64,000 nt of DNA from assembly GCA_023212645.1 (NCBI GenBank), contig JALBYC010000039.1:28232-92231 (forward strand), given 5' to 3'. Positions 40,929 through 53,543 of the stretch are shown in pieces. The DNA comes from Farysia itapuensis. Taxonomy: Eukaryota > Basidiomycota > Ustilaginomycetes > Ustilaginales > Ustilaginaceae. Numbering within the stretch: position 1 is the first letter of the stretch; each line of letters begins with the position of its first letter. The notes beneath the pieces are model-generated. The model was not told the origin of the DNA. It did not search any database and saw only the letters and a program-made list of their open reading frames with translations. The position numbers and the translations under genes were made by a program.

Positions 40929-43495
40929 GTTTCACGTATTGGTCGACGTCGGAGTGCAGTTGAAGGTCGTCTTGAGGTTCTGCTAGACTTCCAAGAGAAT
41001 GCACGAAGAGATGTGGATGGGAGTAAGAAAGATGGCGGTGATTGTATTTCGGTAACTTCTTCTCGAACGCACGGCTCATCATCGATGACCGAGATAAAGA
41101 TCTGCTTAAATTTAAGTCCGAGTAATCGTCATTTCAATTCGACTCACGTCCAAAAAGTGGAGTTGGCCAGTTTCCCCCCCTCGTGCGCTATCACAGGACC
41201 CATTGAGGCTACGAGTCTACAGTAAGCGGAAGGTAGAGATCCCTGCTATTTCTCTTCTGCTTCACTGCACGGCAATCTTTCGCGGCTACAAACTTAAAGG
41301 CAAACGCAGTGATCCGCATGAGGGCCATTGAGTATCTTCCAGCCGGCAATCTTGCGCGGCAGCCGTCGGCAATGTGAACGTCATGCTCTCACAGTCATAT
41401 ACAGTCACGTAGTCACAGTCGTGAGTGTGAGTGGAGGCCAAAATGGCCTAACAATTCGTCTAATTTTCGAATTTCGAATTTCGCGCCACGCCAAAGTGAG
41501 CAACTTTCGCCATACCGGCTCGCCGGTCCGGAAGAGGACTGACATGTCCATGACAGACGGGCCTGTCAGCCTGCGCCCGCAGTGAAGCACCCATCGAGGT
41601 GCTCGACTGAGCATCTGTACGGTGCTCGATACTTACGACAAGCAGGACTGTGCGCATGTCTGGAGACATGGATCAGCGACATGCCTCGGTACAGTTCTAG
41701 AAAGAGCGGTCAAACTGATTGCTCGGTTCAGCACTTCTATGCTTGCTCAGACGTCACGCTGTCGATGAGCCTTTTGACTGTAGCTCACACGCATATCTTT
41801 GATGTCAGATCCGCTACATGAATAGCTGCAGAATTCTAGGCTGCGTTGAGGTCCGGGCGCGGCTCACGTCGATCAGTTTTGACAAAACTTTGCGACGCAC
41901 GGGGTTGCTGTCGAAAAGGAGGCGGATAAGCCCTGATCTCCTTGTTCCCGCGAAGAACCTTCTGCAGCAACGATCTGTACCACTATCCGGGGCCTTTTCC
42001 GGCTGCATATCTGTCTATTGAGCCCACTGAGCTCATGGCAGCTACACATATGCAATCGAACGGTCGGACCCCCGTAGGGCAACCATTCCGTCTGCCTTAG
42101 CGCCCACCTTCATCGACCAAGGCGTTGACCGGACGAGAAAGGACAAGTCACTTCATCAAAATGTCTTGCTATACCCGCACAGGATATCGTAAACGGGCTC
42201 TGCAGCCTATTGTTGGCGCCGATCCGCACGAACCTGCTTTGCAGATGCTAGTCGGAACCGCCACACCACCGTTCCTCTGAATCGGCATCTGGAGTGCTGT
42301 CAAAGCGACAGATTGGAGCTGCGAGCTGTTGGACTCTCCATAGCCACGATAAAACTCGCTTCTCCTGAAAGAGACTTCTGCTTCGTTCCTGTTCCGCTCG
42401 CACATCTGCTTGTGACGGTCGTGTCGTCAACCAAACGCAAAGTCCGCCGACGGTCGCGAACTCTGTTGACCTAGCTTTACCCAGGTAAGAACCTTCTTGA
42501 CGCGAGGTGCATCTGGCGTGGCATGCCGCATTTGATCGCTATACAGTCGTGTGGGCTTGTCCACAAGGTTGGGAACTTTGTTTCCTTTCCCGCGTGGCAA
42601 TTTGGGCCACGGCATCCGGTATGAAGCAAGCCTGTTGCAAATCTGCCCCAACACGGCCTTTTGAATGACGGCCGTCAGGCTTTCATCTCGCGCTCTCACG
42701 GAAAGACTGCCAGCAGAACGGTGGGGCAAGCTCGCAACTCCTGCTGAGTCTGCCCGTAGCGCTTCGGAAAGTGTCTTGCACCTTTGCCGTAAAGACCGTA
42801 GAGTCCCACGCTCAATGCTAGTCTTGTCCCACTGGCCACGTACAGTATACCTAGTTGTTTGAGCTTGTCCTCTGCAACTATGCATCCGTACCTTTGGATC
42901 AAGCTCTGGCACTGCATCATAGCATCTCCGAGCTTCAGGCCCTCCACTCGGTCGGACCGACATCCGTGCATCTCACGGCGTACGTGTTGCATCGTACTCA
43001 GCCTTTTTCAGAGGCCCGTTGGTGGGAGGGGTCTCGGCTCAAACGGTTAGTGGGGTGTGACACGCAGCTGATAGCGTGGCATCTCTCTACGATCTCTTTC
43101 CCACACCACTGTGCAGCGCCCCTCTTTTTGTTCTCTGGAGCAACGCATCGCAGTGTGCAGCCTCTTCCTAGTGTCGCGGAAGTTTCCATTGTTCCCTCGA
43201 GCTTCACAGCACTCGAAAGGGAGGCTGGCTCTCTCTCCCTTTTCTTCCCTCCTCGCCTCCTTATGTCCGCTCCGCTGGTATCATGTTGTCCGAAAGGGAA
43301 CCGAAACTGACCCACTTCTACTTTTTCTTGTACTGCTCCGTGCTGTCCCTTCTCTCTTTCTTCGTACCTCTGTCAAACCCTGACTTGGCTTTCACTGGTC
43401 GACTTTGATTTATACCACTGCTGCCACCGGTTCCAACCTTACCCCTCAAACTTTCCTCCCTTTGACGTCGCTCTTGTCCCTGACATTGCTTCATA
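40929..43495. promoter_or_regulatory. Long gene-free region upstream of the homeodomain gene
   Basis: The largest unannotated interval (2567 bp), between the starts of ZWF1 (minus) and the homeodomain gene (plus). ORFs here (42427-42963 minus, 42855-43310 plus) have no recognisable domain and mirror each other. Visible sequence features: palindrome CTTAAATTTAAG (41105-41116), repeated TTCGAA units (about 41467-41483, TTCGAATTTCGAATTTCG), and a pyrimidine-rich stretch from about 43075 to 43490 that may be a long 5' leader. An unrecognised non-coding RNA or intron-rich gene cannot be excluded. Confidence 0.4.
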
Positions 43496-46159
43496 ATGAC
43501 GCAGAGAACGCAACGTGCAGCAGCGATACAGGCAGCGCAAGCAAACAACGCTATACTTACGACTTCTAATCGAAAGCGGTGTAGCTCTACGGCGTCAATC
43601 CAGACTATCACATCGCCACGCATCCGTCCAGAAGTCTGGCAGTCTTCGCCTTCCTATCGAGCTTCACCTCCCTTGATGGACATCCCTCTGCAGAACTCCG
43701 TGATCTACGAAGACAGACGATCCGCCATACCCGCGTCCTTTGGTAGTAGTCAGGTCTCGGAAACCACGGACGGCAACATGCTCCACCTTTACTTGCCACA
43801 AGGTCTCAACGAGCATGGCTTCGCGCCTTCACACTCGAGCGTGGGTCCAGAGTCTCACTCTTGGAATCAGCGACCTTCTGCTTCTTTTTCCTACTATGAT
43901 CCAGGCATGTATGGCCATGGTGATCAACGAGGCTGTTCTGGCACGGAGCACGACAGTGGCCTACACGTCGGTCTTGGCGGTACCTTGAATCTCGCCAACG
44001 ACTTTCGTCGCCAAGACGCTTCGCACACCAGCGAGCATAGCTCAATAGGCGCCAACAAATCCAATGGCACTTCAGCCGACGATTCCTACGAGGACAGCAC
44101 AGACTCGGATTTGCCTCCCGAGAAGCGCAAGCTGAGCGCTGCATTTCGTCCAAGAGGAAAGAAGAAGCGTAACAAATGCACCCCGGAGCAATTGCGCAGT
44201 TTGGAGGCGTTTTTTGACAAGAATCGTAACCCAACCGGACGCATCCGTCAAGAATTGTCACGAAAGCTAAGGATGCCAGAGCGCAGTGTTCAAGTATGGT
44301 TTCAAAATCGTCGTGCCAAAGTCAAGACCCTGGTCCGGCGTGGCGATGCTGGCGACTCAAAGAAAAGGACCCGCACTGGCGACCGAGACTCCGATGAGAG
44401 CTGTGACAGCGACAGTAGAGCTGTTCGAAAAGAGACTCAAGACAGCACTCCGTCAGTCAAAGCGTTGGCTACGTCTGCTCTCTGTATCGGGACATGGCGG
44501 CGGGTCTCCCCGCTGATCTGCTTCTTTTCCCGTCGGCTCCAGTCTCTGACATGGTATCTGACTAGTGAATCGATTGGCTTCAAGCTCGAAATACCATGGA
44601 CCTCGATTCGTGCCGCCTATTTTGACGGACCATGGACACCGTCAATTGCTGAGCGTGCAGAAGGAGTCCGAGTCCCCCTCGGCCATCTGGTCATTGATCT
44701 TGACCGACCGCCTACTTTCTTCATGGAGGTGTTCCGATCTTCGGCTGGCAAAGGCGGAAAGGAAGGAGAGCACAAGACCAGTTGGAGACAGTGCGAAGAC
44801 TTCACAGAGCACCGACAAGCTACCACCAACTCTCGACACGTTCTCAACGGGCCTTACGAAGAACTTCGCGAAGCAGTCGTGGCGCTGGCCCAGTCAAATG
44901 ACGTGCTAGAGAAGATGATTGTTTTCAGAGACCAGGAACGACGAGCGTCAGGCTCCGTCCCTATCGGCTCTGGCTCGACTGCCGAGAACTTTGGACTGCT
45001 GGGAACTGATGGAAACTCACCAGGCTTGTTGTCGCAAGAGATGATGCTGCCGCCTGCTGAGAGTCCAACCGGCGAGAACAATGCGCCTTTGCCACCAAGC
45101 GGGTCCTTGGGCGGCTCATCCGCTGCTGTCGCTTGGAATATGTTCCGCTCACCTTCGATGAAGATGGACTCTAGCTGGGAATTTGACAGTCCTGCAAGCA
45201 ACACCACTAGCCTGTCAGAGTCGTCGTTCGACAGCTTCGGAAGGTACTCCTTGAGCTACCCCGGAGGAGGCTGGAAAGACAATTTTGCCGACGAAAGTGC
45301 CAGATCGGGCCTCAGTGCATCGATGGAGCTCAACAGTCTTCGAATTGACCCGTCAGGCATAACTTCCCTTAGTCCTGCCATCTTTGGCTCGAGAATGGAT
45401 GACCACCATCGCGTCGATACTTGGGACAGCAACGTGTCCTTTGAATCGGCTCCAGGGCACAGCTCTGGCTACACTCTTGGTGGCGACAATATCTTTCCTT
45501 CCTCTGTCGGTCTTGAGGCGAGAGGCAGTGGACAGAATGCTCTCAGTGCGAATCAATTTCTGCATGGTTCCACCCTTGAACGAGATTCGCATCGAGCTTC
45601 AGCTTCCGGCTTGACCAACATCAATGGCTCGAATGGATCGGGCGACAAGGTCGGGCTTGATCTGGTGCTGAATGACGGGTCTTGCTATAGCGCAGCACGC
45701 AGAGCAGCTGTACTTGACGAGGACCTGTTCCATGGCGCTACACCTACTGCGCGGAACTTTGGCAATGCTGCTCGCCAATCTGCCTCGGCGATCTCGCAAA
45801 TACATCCAGAACTTGTCAGTCAGCAACGCGGTCAGCAACCCGCCACTTCAGACAGCCAGGGCCGACCGAGAGCCAACACCTATCGTCAACCGGACTTTGG
45901 GTTGCCCAGAAGTTCTTCTGAACAGGTAGAATGTAGCCGAAATGACGGCAACATGCTTGCGGGCGAGATTGACGACGACGATCAAGATTCGAGCGGTCAC
46001 AGACATAGGGCAAGTCAGTCAGCTCCACAAGACGCAGCCAGTGAAACAAGCGGCAAAGGCGCAGTCCTACATTTGATATCTGATCCAAGTACAACAGCTC
46101 AGACTGGGTTCGCACGGCCGCCTCCAACGCCTGACGCACAACATTGCGGTCGACGATAA
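43496..46159 (+). CDS. Homeodomain transcription factor (Phx1/Grf10-like)
   Basis: An 887-residue single-exon protein. The homeodomain spans about 221-279 (RNKCTPEQLRSLEAFFDKNR.. to ERSVQVWFQNRRAKVK), with the helix-3 WFQNRR signature intact and no insertions. It is followed by acidic Asp/Ser residues and a second conserved block (about 325-465): ALCIGTWRRVSPL, GFKLEIPWTSIRAAYFDGPW, LGHLVIDLDRPPTFFMEVFR and CEDFTEHRQATTNSRHVLNGPY. That two-part plan resembles fungal Phx1/Grf10/Pho2-related regulators rather than the HD1/HD2 mating-type proteins. The remainder is Ser/Gly/Asn-rich and probably an activation region. Long upstream DNA and a pyrimidine-rich leader suggest regulated expression. Target genes cannot be read from the sequence. 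Confidence 0.85.
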   Translation: MTQRTQRAAAIQAAQANNAILTTSNRKRCSSTASIQTITSPRIRPEVWQSSPSYRASPPLMDIPLQNSVIYEDRRSAIPASFGSSQVSETTDGNMLHLYLPQGLNEHGFAPSHSSVGPESHSWNQRPSASFSYYDPGMYGHGDQRGCSGTEHDSGLHVGLGGTLNLANDFRRQDASHTSEHSSIGANKSNGTSADDSYEDSTDSDLPPEKRKLSAAFRPRGKKKRNKCTPEQLRSLEAFFDKNRNPTGRIRQELSRKLRMPERSVQVWFQNRRAKVKTLVRRGDAGDSKKRTRTGDRDSDESCDSDSRAVRKETQDSTPSVKALATSALCIGTWRRVSPLICFFSRRLQSLTWYLTSESIGFKLEIPWTSIRAAYFDGPWTPSIAERAEGVRVPLGHLVIDLDRPPTFFMEVFRSSAGKGGKEGEHKTSWRQCEDFTEHRQATTNSRHVLNGPYEELREAVVALAQSNDVLEKMIVFRDQERRASGSVPIGSGSTAENFGLLGTDGNSPGLLSQEMMLPPAESPTGENNAPLPPSGSLGGSSAAVAWNMFRSPSMKMDSSWEFDSPASNTTSLSESSFDSFGRYSLSYPGGGWKDNFADESARSGLSASMELNSLRIDPSGITSLSPAIFGSRMDDHHRVDTWDSNVSFESAPGHSSGYTLGGDNIFPSSVGLEARGSGQNALSANQFLHGSTLERDSHRASASGLTNINGSNGSGDKVGLDLVLNDGSCYSAARRAAVLDEDLFHGATPTARNFGNAARQSASAISQIHPELVSQQRGQQPATSDSQGRPRANTYRQPDFGLPRSSSEQVECSRNDGNMLAGEIDDDDQDSSGHRHRASQSAPQDAASETSGKGAVLHLISDPSTTAQTGFARPPPTPDAQHCGRR

Positions 46160-46277
46160 AGGCACAGAAGCTTTCATTTTCGCCTCTTACTCTTTCAACC
46201 GACCCCACATATACGCTTTTATTTATCTCGAGAATGTCATGCCCTTTGCGATACAGCACGAGTACTACCGTGAGATA

Positions 46278-47000
46278 TTAGATGCCGGTGTCAATTACTG
46301 TGGCCCAGCCGTGTTTGAGGAAGTGCGGCAAGTCTTTGGCGTTGATAGTGAGACTTTGACCCTTTTGCAGGTTTATTGGATGCGTATAAGAGTCACTAAT
46401 CCAGACGTCGGAGAGATCTTTGTTGACTCTGATGGTGACGAGGGTGCTGCGAGGCAAAGGTTCGCTTGGCGTAGCTGTGGAGATATCAAGGCTGAGTTGC
46501 GGTGAGAGATCGAGGTAGGCCAGTTTTGTTGATTGGAGAAGAGCAGCGTACGAACGAAGGTAGTCTTGCTCTGCTGGGCTGAGCAGAGACTTGAGCGTTG
46601 GATTGTTGGCGTATAGCACAGGGAGAGAGAAGAAGGAGGCAGACGAGGTCGCCAGCGCGCGTGTCAAAATGTCGATGCGTGTGTTGTGGTAGATGAGCAT
46701 GGCTCGCTTATTGTACTGAATCATGAGGTGGATGATGAGCAGCTGGCTTTGCAGACCGTGAACATCTTCGGGTGACATGGAGTTCTGATCCATTGTCTGC
46801 AACATGCCGCTCAGATGTGTATGCAGCTGCTTTGTCTCGAGGATCAGCGCGCGGATCAGCTCGTCACTGTGTGCTCGACGGCGTCAGTTCAGGACTACAA
46901 TGGCTGCTTCAGCATGTACTCACTTGTATGTCTTCACAGTGTCTAAGGCGACACAAGCTTTGGCTTCAGTCACGAGTCTGAGTGCGCCTTCCCCAAACAT
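46278..47000 (-). CDS. PSF1: GINS complex subunit PSF1 (two exons)
   Basis: Exons 46924-47000 and 46278-46866 join in frame to 221 residues; the intron (GTGAGT..CACAG, 57 nt) is consensus. The first exon supplies the family N-terminus MFGEGALRLVTEAKACVALD, and the join reads TYNDELIRALILETKQL. The A-domain helices contain IHLMIQYNKRAMLIYHNTRIDIL and the SPAEQDYLRSYAALL region. The C-terminal B domain is LVTIRVNKDLSDVWISDS, then LQKGQSLTINAKDLPHFLKHG, as expected for Psf1. GINS joins Cdc45 and Mcm2-7 to form the replicative CMG helicase. Length fits (yeast and human proteins are about 200 residues). It is tail-to-tail with the homeodomain gene (118-bp gap). Confidence 0.9.
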
Positions 47001-47325
47001 GTTGCGTGGCCTGTTGACCTTTGCACAGAGAGCGGTGGCGGAATGGACGAAGGTGTTGCTCTCCTGACTCGCGTGAGCGAATGACGCGCGCTCTGGTTTT
47101 TCCAACGTGTTAATTGTGCTCAACGATTTCTCAGTGCTCAGACACGCAAATTGTCACAAAGCGGTACGATACAAGAGCGGCAGAGAGCGTGAAATTGGCA
47201 TTGTGAGGTGCTGAAAGAGGCAAGGACCATTAAGAATGAAGATGAGAAGCGGAAGACTCCCAAGGGGGGACGATGCAGAATGGGGAGAGGTCTGCCTACT
47301 GGAGACAGCGAGAATGTGAATGCAA
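47001..47325. other. Intergenic region between PEP4 and PSF1
   Basis: 325 bp containing the 3' end of the proteinase A transcript and the PSF1 promoter. No TATA box, ORF or repeat stands out. Confidence 0.35.
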
Positions 47326-49201
<1,876 letters not shown>

Positions 49202-51829
49202 TTATTGATACTCTGGCGGCTGACTTGTGGCTTCGTCCACACCGATAAGCACTCTATCAGTCTCTTGATGACTGGAACCCGTCGGAACAGGGGCTTTTTT
49301 CCTAGCTCTTCGTGACTCGTATTCGTGCCACTCGCCATCCAGAGCGGAAAGAATACGAGCTGGAGGTTCTGGCCGTGGAGCTTCGGAAAAGTACACTGCC
49401 TGCAAGGCTTCCGTTGAATTCCATCTCTTTCGCGGATCGTATGTCAAAAGTCCTCTTGCGACCTGAAGAGCAGACATTGGCATATACTGGCTGAACGCGA
49501 GTGTTACGTAATCTTTGTCCTGAACACTGACGGTTGTTGCTTCTTCCGACGTGGTGTCTTTCGGCGAGCTGGTATCTGGCTTCACCATTTCGTACCATGC
49601 CAGTCTTTCAAGTCCCGGCCATGCTTCTGGTGTCATGGGGCCGAGGACCTTTGCAATGACATGCACCTGTTGCATCTCGTTTTCGCTCTGAAAGACTGGT
49701 TTGCGGACAAACAATTCGAGGAACAGACAGCCAGCACCCCACATGTCTACCTCGAGACCATATTGTGTCTCGCCGAATAACAACTCGGGTGGTCTGTACC
49801 ACAATGTCACAACTCGATTCGTATAGTCTCCGGAGCGACGCTTGGCGTAGAACCTCGCCAGGCCAAAGTCTGCAAGTTTGAGTCTACCTTGGTTGTTGAG
49901 TAGGATGTTGGAACCCTTCAGGTCCCGGTGCAGTACTGCTTTCTTGTGCAAGTACTCTAGCCCAGTGAGCAATTGTTGAGCAAGTGACTTCCTGTGAGCC
50001 TCGGAGAATTTGATCTCCCGGTGCGCAAGGATACCATTAAGGTCGTGTTCCATGTACTCGAATACCATGTAGGTAGATCCGCGTGTGACCATCATCTCGT
50101 GCAAACGCACAATGTTTTCATGACGCAGGGCTTGCAACAGCTTGATTTCGCGCATGGCCGTAATGGGAAACCCCTCCTTTTCGCTCTCCATGCGGATTTT
50201 CTTCAAGGCGACTAGAACTCCCGTCTGTTCAGAACGTGCTTTGAACACTTGCCCATACGTACCCTCTCCAACTTGGTTGATATTGACGTAAGCCTCACCC
50301 GGAGCGGCTCGTGGAATGTCTTTTGCAACATTGACCTCTTCGACCGAAGCTGAGGCGGACAAAGCCTCTTGACGCTCCTCGTGTTCTTGATGAATGTGGA
50401 AGTCCTTGCCATTCGACTCGAGGCGGGAGGACTCCTTCCAACCGCCGCTGGTTTTGCTTGCAGAAGCGCGACTTGTTGAGACGTTCTGCTTGTGTGTGTT
50501 GGCATCACCCTTTTTCGGAAGCAGGCGACCTGAGCTGCTTTCCCGGTCTAGTCGAGCTGCTTCATGTGTCCTATGGTCGCGGTCGCTGCGACGCGAATCC
50601 CAGCGTGTGTCGGCATCACGTTTGCGACTCCAGCGGTTGTCTTGCTCTGAGCCTCGATCGGTCTTCCATTTTGCGGCTCGGTCGTATCGGCGTGATCGTT
50701 CATACGCCGTGTTTTCGTCAGCACCTCGTTCACCATCCCGACGCGAACGGTGGCTTTTGGAAGAGTGTGAATCAGCAGGAGAAGGACTACGCCGCCGTTT
50801 ATGTTCGTCCTTGACTTCGTTCTCAAACCGTTGCCGAGAACGCTGCGCCGAGCCCCATTGTCGTGGAACGACGGCTTCTGATGTCGCTTCATTGAAACGA
50901 GAGATTCGGGTAGAGGTTTCTCGGGGAGAAACATCGCGGACATGACGGTTCGATCGCGGTTCTGAAGAAGGGCTTGGAGAGCGCCTCATCGGACGAGTCC
51001 TCCGGTGTTCCACTCTTGTTGGCGAGCGTTGGGACCCTAGCCGCTCATGCTGCTGATAAGTTGACTCGGACGCTTGTGGTAATCGCATGTCTTTCTTACT
51101 GTTGGCCCCGTTGTCAATTTGTTTGAAAGTGTGAGATCCCGTTGCTGATGACTTGGGATTATCAAGAGTGGTAGCTGCCGCTTCTGAATCTAGTCTGCGA
51201 CCGTTGTCGTCGTATTGACCACGTGGAGCGAGTCTGGGAGCTCGGTCGTCGCGATGCGAATGGCGAGAGGAGTCGTCATCGTTGTTGTGGAATTGCTTCG
51301 TCCGGTGCCGGTAACGGTCTTTGTCGTTGTAGCGGTCTGTGGCAGAAAAGCGGCTTTGTTCATCTCTTCGATCACGATTGTCTCGCTTGGTATCGCTGAC
51401 AGCACTCGAACGATCGAGCGGATTGGGACTGCGGCGACGGTGTTGATCTTTCTCTTGCGGCGGCTCCCCTTCAGATATGGAAGTTTTGCGCTTTGCAGAT
51501 CCTCGGATAGCCAGATCCGACGATGTCGTGTCTGCGTACCTTTTCTTTCGTTGTGAGTCCGAAGGATGATTCCCACGCTTTTCCCAATCATCTCTTGTCG
51601 TTGTGCTTCCTTCGTCCCAGCCAGACCTGAAACTCTTGGTGGCATAATACCGTTCGTGCTCTTGGTCCTCAGATTGACGTGAAGAGTATGGCGACCTTGC
51701 CCGATGGTCTGGATCACGCTGATGGTATGTGTGGCGACTGCTGCTCAAGCCACTTGTACTAGCTTTCCCAAGACTAGCGTCCTCGTCTCGACCATGATGA
51801 CGCTGCGACCGGTCAGCGTAATGGCTCAT
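49202..51829 (-). CDS. CTK1: CTK1/CDK12-like cyclin-dependent kinase with RS-rich N-terminus
   Basis: About 875 residues from the ATG at 51829 (MSHYADRSQRHHG); the frame stays open to another ATG at 51907, adding 26 hydrophobic residues that look out of place for a nuclear kinase. The N-terminal 500 residues are rich in Arg, Ser, Asp and His (RS-like). The kinase domain (about 513-815) has the glycine loop GEGTYGQVF, the VALKKIRM lysine, the CTK1/CDK9/CDK12-type cyclin helix PITAMREIKLLQ (PITA(I/M)RE), catalytic HRDLKGSNIL (about 635), DFGLARFYAKR and the T-loop TNRVVTLWYRPPELL. CDKs of this type phosphorylate Ser2 of the RNA polymerase II C-terminal domain during elongation. The long RS-rich N-terminus resembles metazoan CDK12 more than yeast Ctk1. 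Confidence 0.88.
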   Translation of the reverse strand: MSHYADRSQRHHGRDEDASLGKASTSGLSSSRHTYHQRDPDHRARSPYSSRQSEDQEHERYYATKSFRSGWDEGSTTTRDDWEKRGNHPSDSQRKKRYADTTSSDLAIRGSAKRKTSISEGEPPQEKDQHRRRSPNPLDRSSAVSDTKRDNRDRRDEQSRFSATDRYNDKDRYRHRTKQFHNNDDDSSRHSHRDDRAPRLAPRGQYDDNGRRLDSEAAATTLDNPKSSATGSHTFKQIDNGANSKKDMRLPQASESTYQQHERLGSQRSPTRVEHRRTRPMRRSPSPSSEPRSNRHVRDVSPRETSTRISRFNEATSEAVVPRQWGSAQRSRQRFENEVKDEHKRRRSPSPADSHSSKSHRSRRDGERGADENTAYERSRRYDRAAKWKTDRGSEQDNRWSRKRDADTRWDSRRSDRDHRTHEAARLDRESSSGRLLPKKGDANTHKQNVSTSRASASKTSGGWKESSRLESNGKDFHIHQEHEERQEALSASASVEEVNVAKDIPRAAPGEAYVNINQVGEGTYGQVFKARSEQTGVLVALKKIRMESEKEGFPITAMREIKLLQALRHENIVRLHEMMVTRGSTYMVFEYMEHDLNGILAHREIKFSEAHRKSLAQQLLTGLEYLHKKAVLHRDLKGSNILLNNQGRLKLADFGLARFYAKRRSGDYTNRVVTLWYRPPELLFGETQYGLEVDMWGAGCLFLELFVRKPVFQSENEMQQVHVIAKVLGPMTPEAWPGLERLAWYEMVKPDTSSPKDTTSEEATTVSVQDKDYVTLAFSQYMPMSALQVARGLLTYDPRKRWNSTEALQAVYFSEAPRPEPPARILSALDGEWHEYESRRARKKAPVPTGSSHQETDRVLIGVDEATSQPPEYQ

Positions 51830-52043
51830 CACCGACTGCCATACAGTTGTGTGGAGTCGAAGAAGGAAAGCTGCGTACCAAAAATCCAAAAGTTGCTCAA
51901 ATCGCATTTCGACTTACACTCACACTCGATCTTCTTCCACCCAGACAAACACGCACAACATCATTGCCAACAATAGCCGCAGCATGATATTGCAACAGGG
52001 GCAGGTATACAGGAGGAGTTGCTCGGATGTGGAAGCAGGACGT

Positions 52044-53108
52044 TCACGTCAGCATGTTGTAGATTCGGTAAAGAGGGAATTTTGATCGACCGCCGTGAGC
52101 ACCTTCGCCAAAGTAAGCACCGCCGCCGTAAAGTTGTTGTCCGTCATCAAAGTTGCCCTCTGTCACTACTGTGAGCGAGTTGGAGCCAAACTCTTCTCGG
52201 GTAAACGTCTTGAGGGTAGCCGACTTCCAGTTGTCGTTTGACTTGAAGCGATATACTTTGGGTGCTTTGGTACCGAAAAGGTAGTCGTGTCCATCTCGCG
52301 ATACGAGCGTCAGCTTCTCGGTACCAGAGAGCGTACCAAATGAGGCACCAGCCATCTTGACGGCTACTGCTTTTGGCTTTGATGCGGATAAATCGAACAT
52401 GGTCAGAGGACGAGGGCCACCGTACGCGACAAGGACGTTGGAGCTTGGAATATATTGCACGCCAGTGTAGCCAGGTCGATCGCTGCCATTGGAGTCCTCC
52501 GAGAACCAGGGAGTGACAGTTTTGCCGTCTGCCGAAATTTTGGCGATGGCTGGGATGCCAAGCGCAAAGACAACGTACGAGTTGTCCTCCGAGTCTTGCG
52601 CAGAGTCAACAGGTCCAAATGGCCTCGTACCCGTGAGCTTGTGGAACGACTTTTGCACGGTGTTGAGGTTGACCTGCCATGTTGGCTTGCTCTTGGAGCT
52701 GACGGGCAACTCAAATCGATGGAACGAGCTAGGACCAGTCTTGGATTGATCTGGACCGAACCGGAAGGCTGCAGCATCCTTAGCCACAGCAAAAAGTTTG
52801 TCCTTGGCCTGGTTGACCGAAAGACCAGCCATTTGCTGGTCTCCATTGCCGCCCGATGAGACTCCAGGGATGAGCACGTTGAAGTGAGACTTGGAAGCCG
52901 TATTCCACACTGAAATCTGTCCTTTCCAGAGATTTGACTGGTAGTACAGGCCACGGTTCTTGTCGAAGACGGCATCTTCGGGATACAGGTTCTTGACATC
53001 AATGTTGTATGTGTCGGGTACAGAAGCGCGTTCGTCTAGAGGAAGGGCGCTGCTTGTGGCAAAGATGCTGGCGGCTGCCACAAGGGCTGTTGTTAGTGTG
53101 AGTCTCAT
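52044..53108 (-). CDS. Secreted beta-propeller-like protein (TRI14-related)
   Basis: A 354-residue protein with a cleavable signal peptide (MRLTLTTALVAAASIFATSSALP). The body reads like a secreted beta-propeller or lactonase-type protein: DTYNIDVKNLYPEDAVFDKNR, repeated short strands such as KGQISVWNTASKSHFNVLIPG, GLSVNQAKDKLFAVAKD, YVVFALGIPAIAKISADGKT and VQYIPSSNVLVAYGG. The NLYPED..FD opening and overall size recall the fungal Tri14 family, whose first member lies in the Fusarium trichothecene cluster but whose activity is not known. No other trichothecene gene is present, so the match says nothing about toxin synthesis. The homology is inferred from memory of the family and is uncertain. 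It diverges from the desaturase gene. Confidence 0.62.
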   Translation of the reverse strand: MRLTLTTALVAAASIFATSSALPLDERASVPDTYNIDVKNLYPEDAVFDKNRGLYYQSNLWKGQISVWNTASKSHFNVLIPGVSSGGNGDQQMAGLSVNQAKDKLFAVAKDAAAFRFGPDQSKTGPSSFHRFELPVSSKSKPTWQVNLNTVQKSFHKLTGTRPFGPVDSAQDSEDNSYVVFALGIPAIAKISADGKTVTPWFSEDSNGSDRPGYTGVQYIPSSNVLVAYGGPRPLTMFDLSASKPKAVAVKMAGASFGTLSGTEKLTLVSRDGHDYLFGTKAPKVYRFKSNDNWKSATLKTFTREEFGSNSLTVVTEGNFDDGQQLYGGGAYFGEGAHGGRSKFPLYRIYNMLT

Positions 53109-53543
53109 GACTGTGGGTAAGAAGCGATGGGGGAGGGAAGGGGACGAGGTGCAAGTCGAGACTTATATGTAGACGGGAGCGATCCACAACAGGACTTTGT
53201 TGCCTGCAATTGACAGAGTTGGCCCACATGAGGTGTGCAGGTAAGGCCGGATGAATGCTGGGGTACGTCTTCCATTGAGTGCGTCTGTTGTGAGTGGCTT
53301 GGCCTAAACTTCTTGGGTGGAAGCTTGATCCTTCTTCCCACATCGACCTGCATAAACTCCCGACCGTCTGCGTGTTTTGATTTTTCGCGCTTCGCGAAGT
53401 GGAAAACACAGCTCTAACACGATACGGAACTAAGATCGGCGATATGCGATATCGGTGCGGCGCATCGGCCTTCGAAATTTCCTTTGTGGCCAGCTCGGTC
53501 TGTGTTCCTTGGCTCCCAGCAGGCCACAATCCAGATCTTTGCC
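53109..53543. promoter_or_regulatory. Divergent region between TRI14-like and desaturase genes
   Basis: 435 bp with both promoters. A TATA-like sequence (minus-strand reading of CTTATATGTAG, about 53162-53172) lies about 55-65 bp before the secreted-protein ATG. No ORF with a domain is seen; one overlapping antisense ORF is not supported. Confidence 0.4.

Noticed and set aside
41467..41483. Heat-shock element-like TTCGAA repeat
   Set aside because: Spacing of GAA/TTC units does not fit the 5-bp unit rule of heat-shock elements.
42427..43310. Minus 178-codon and plus 151-codon ORFs upstream of the homeodomain gene
   Set aside because: They have no domain or helix/strand pattern that I recognise and overlap one another; treated as intergenic DNA.
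52044..53108. Trichothecene biosynthesis cluster suggested by the TRI14-like protein
   Set aside because: No terpene synthase, P450 or other cluster gene is present within the window.
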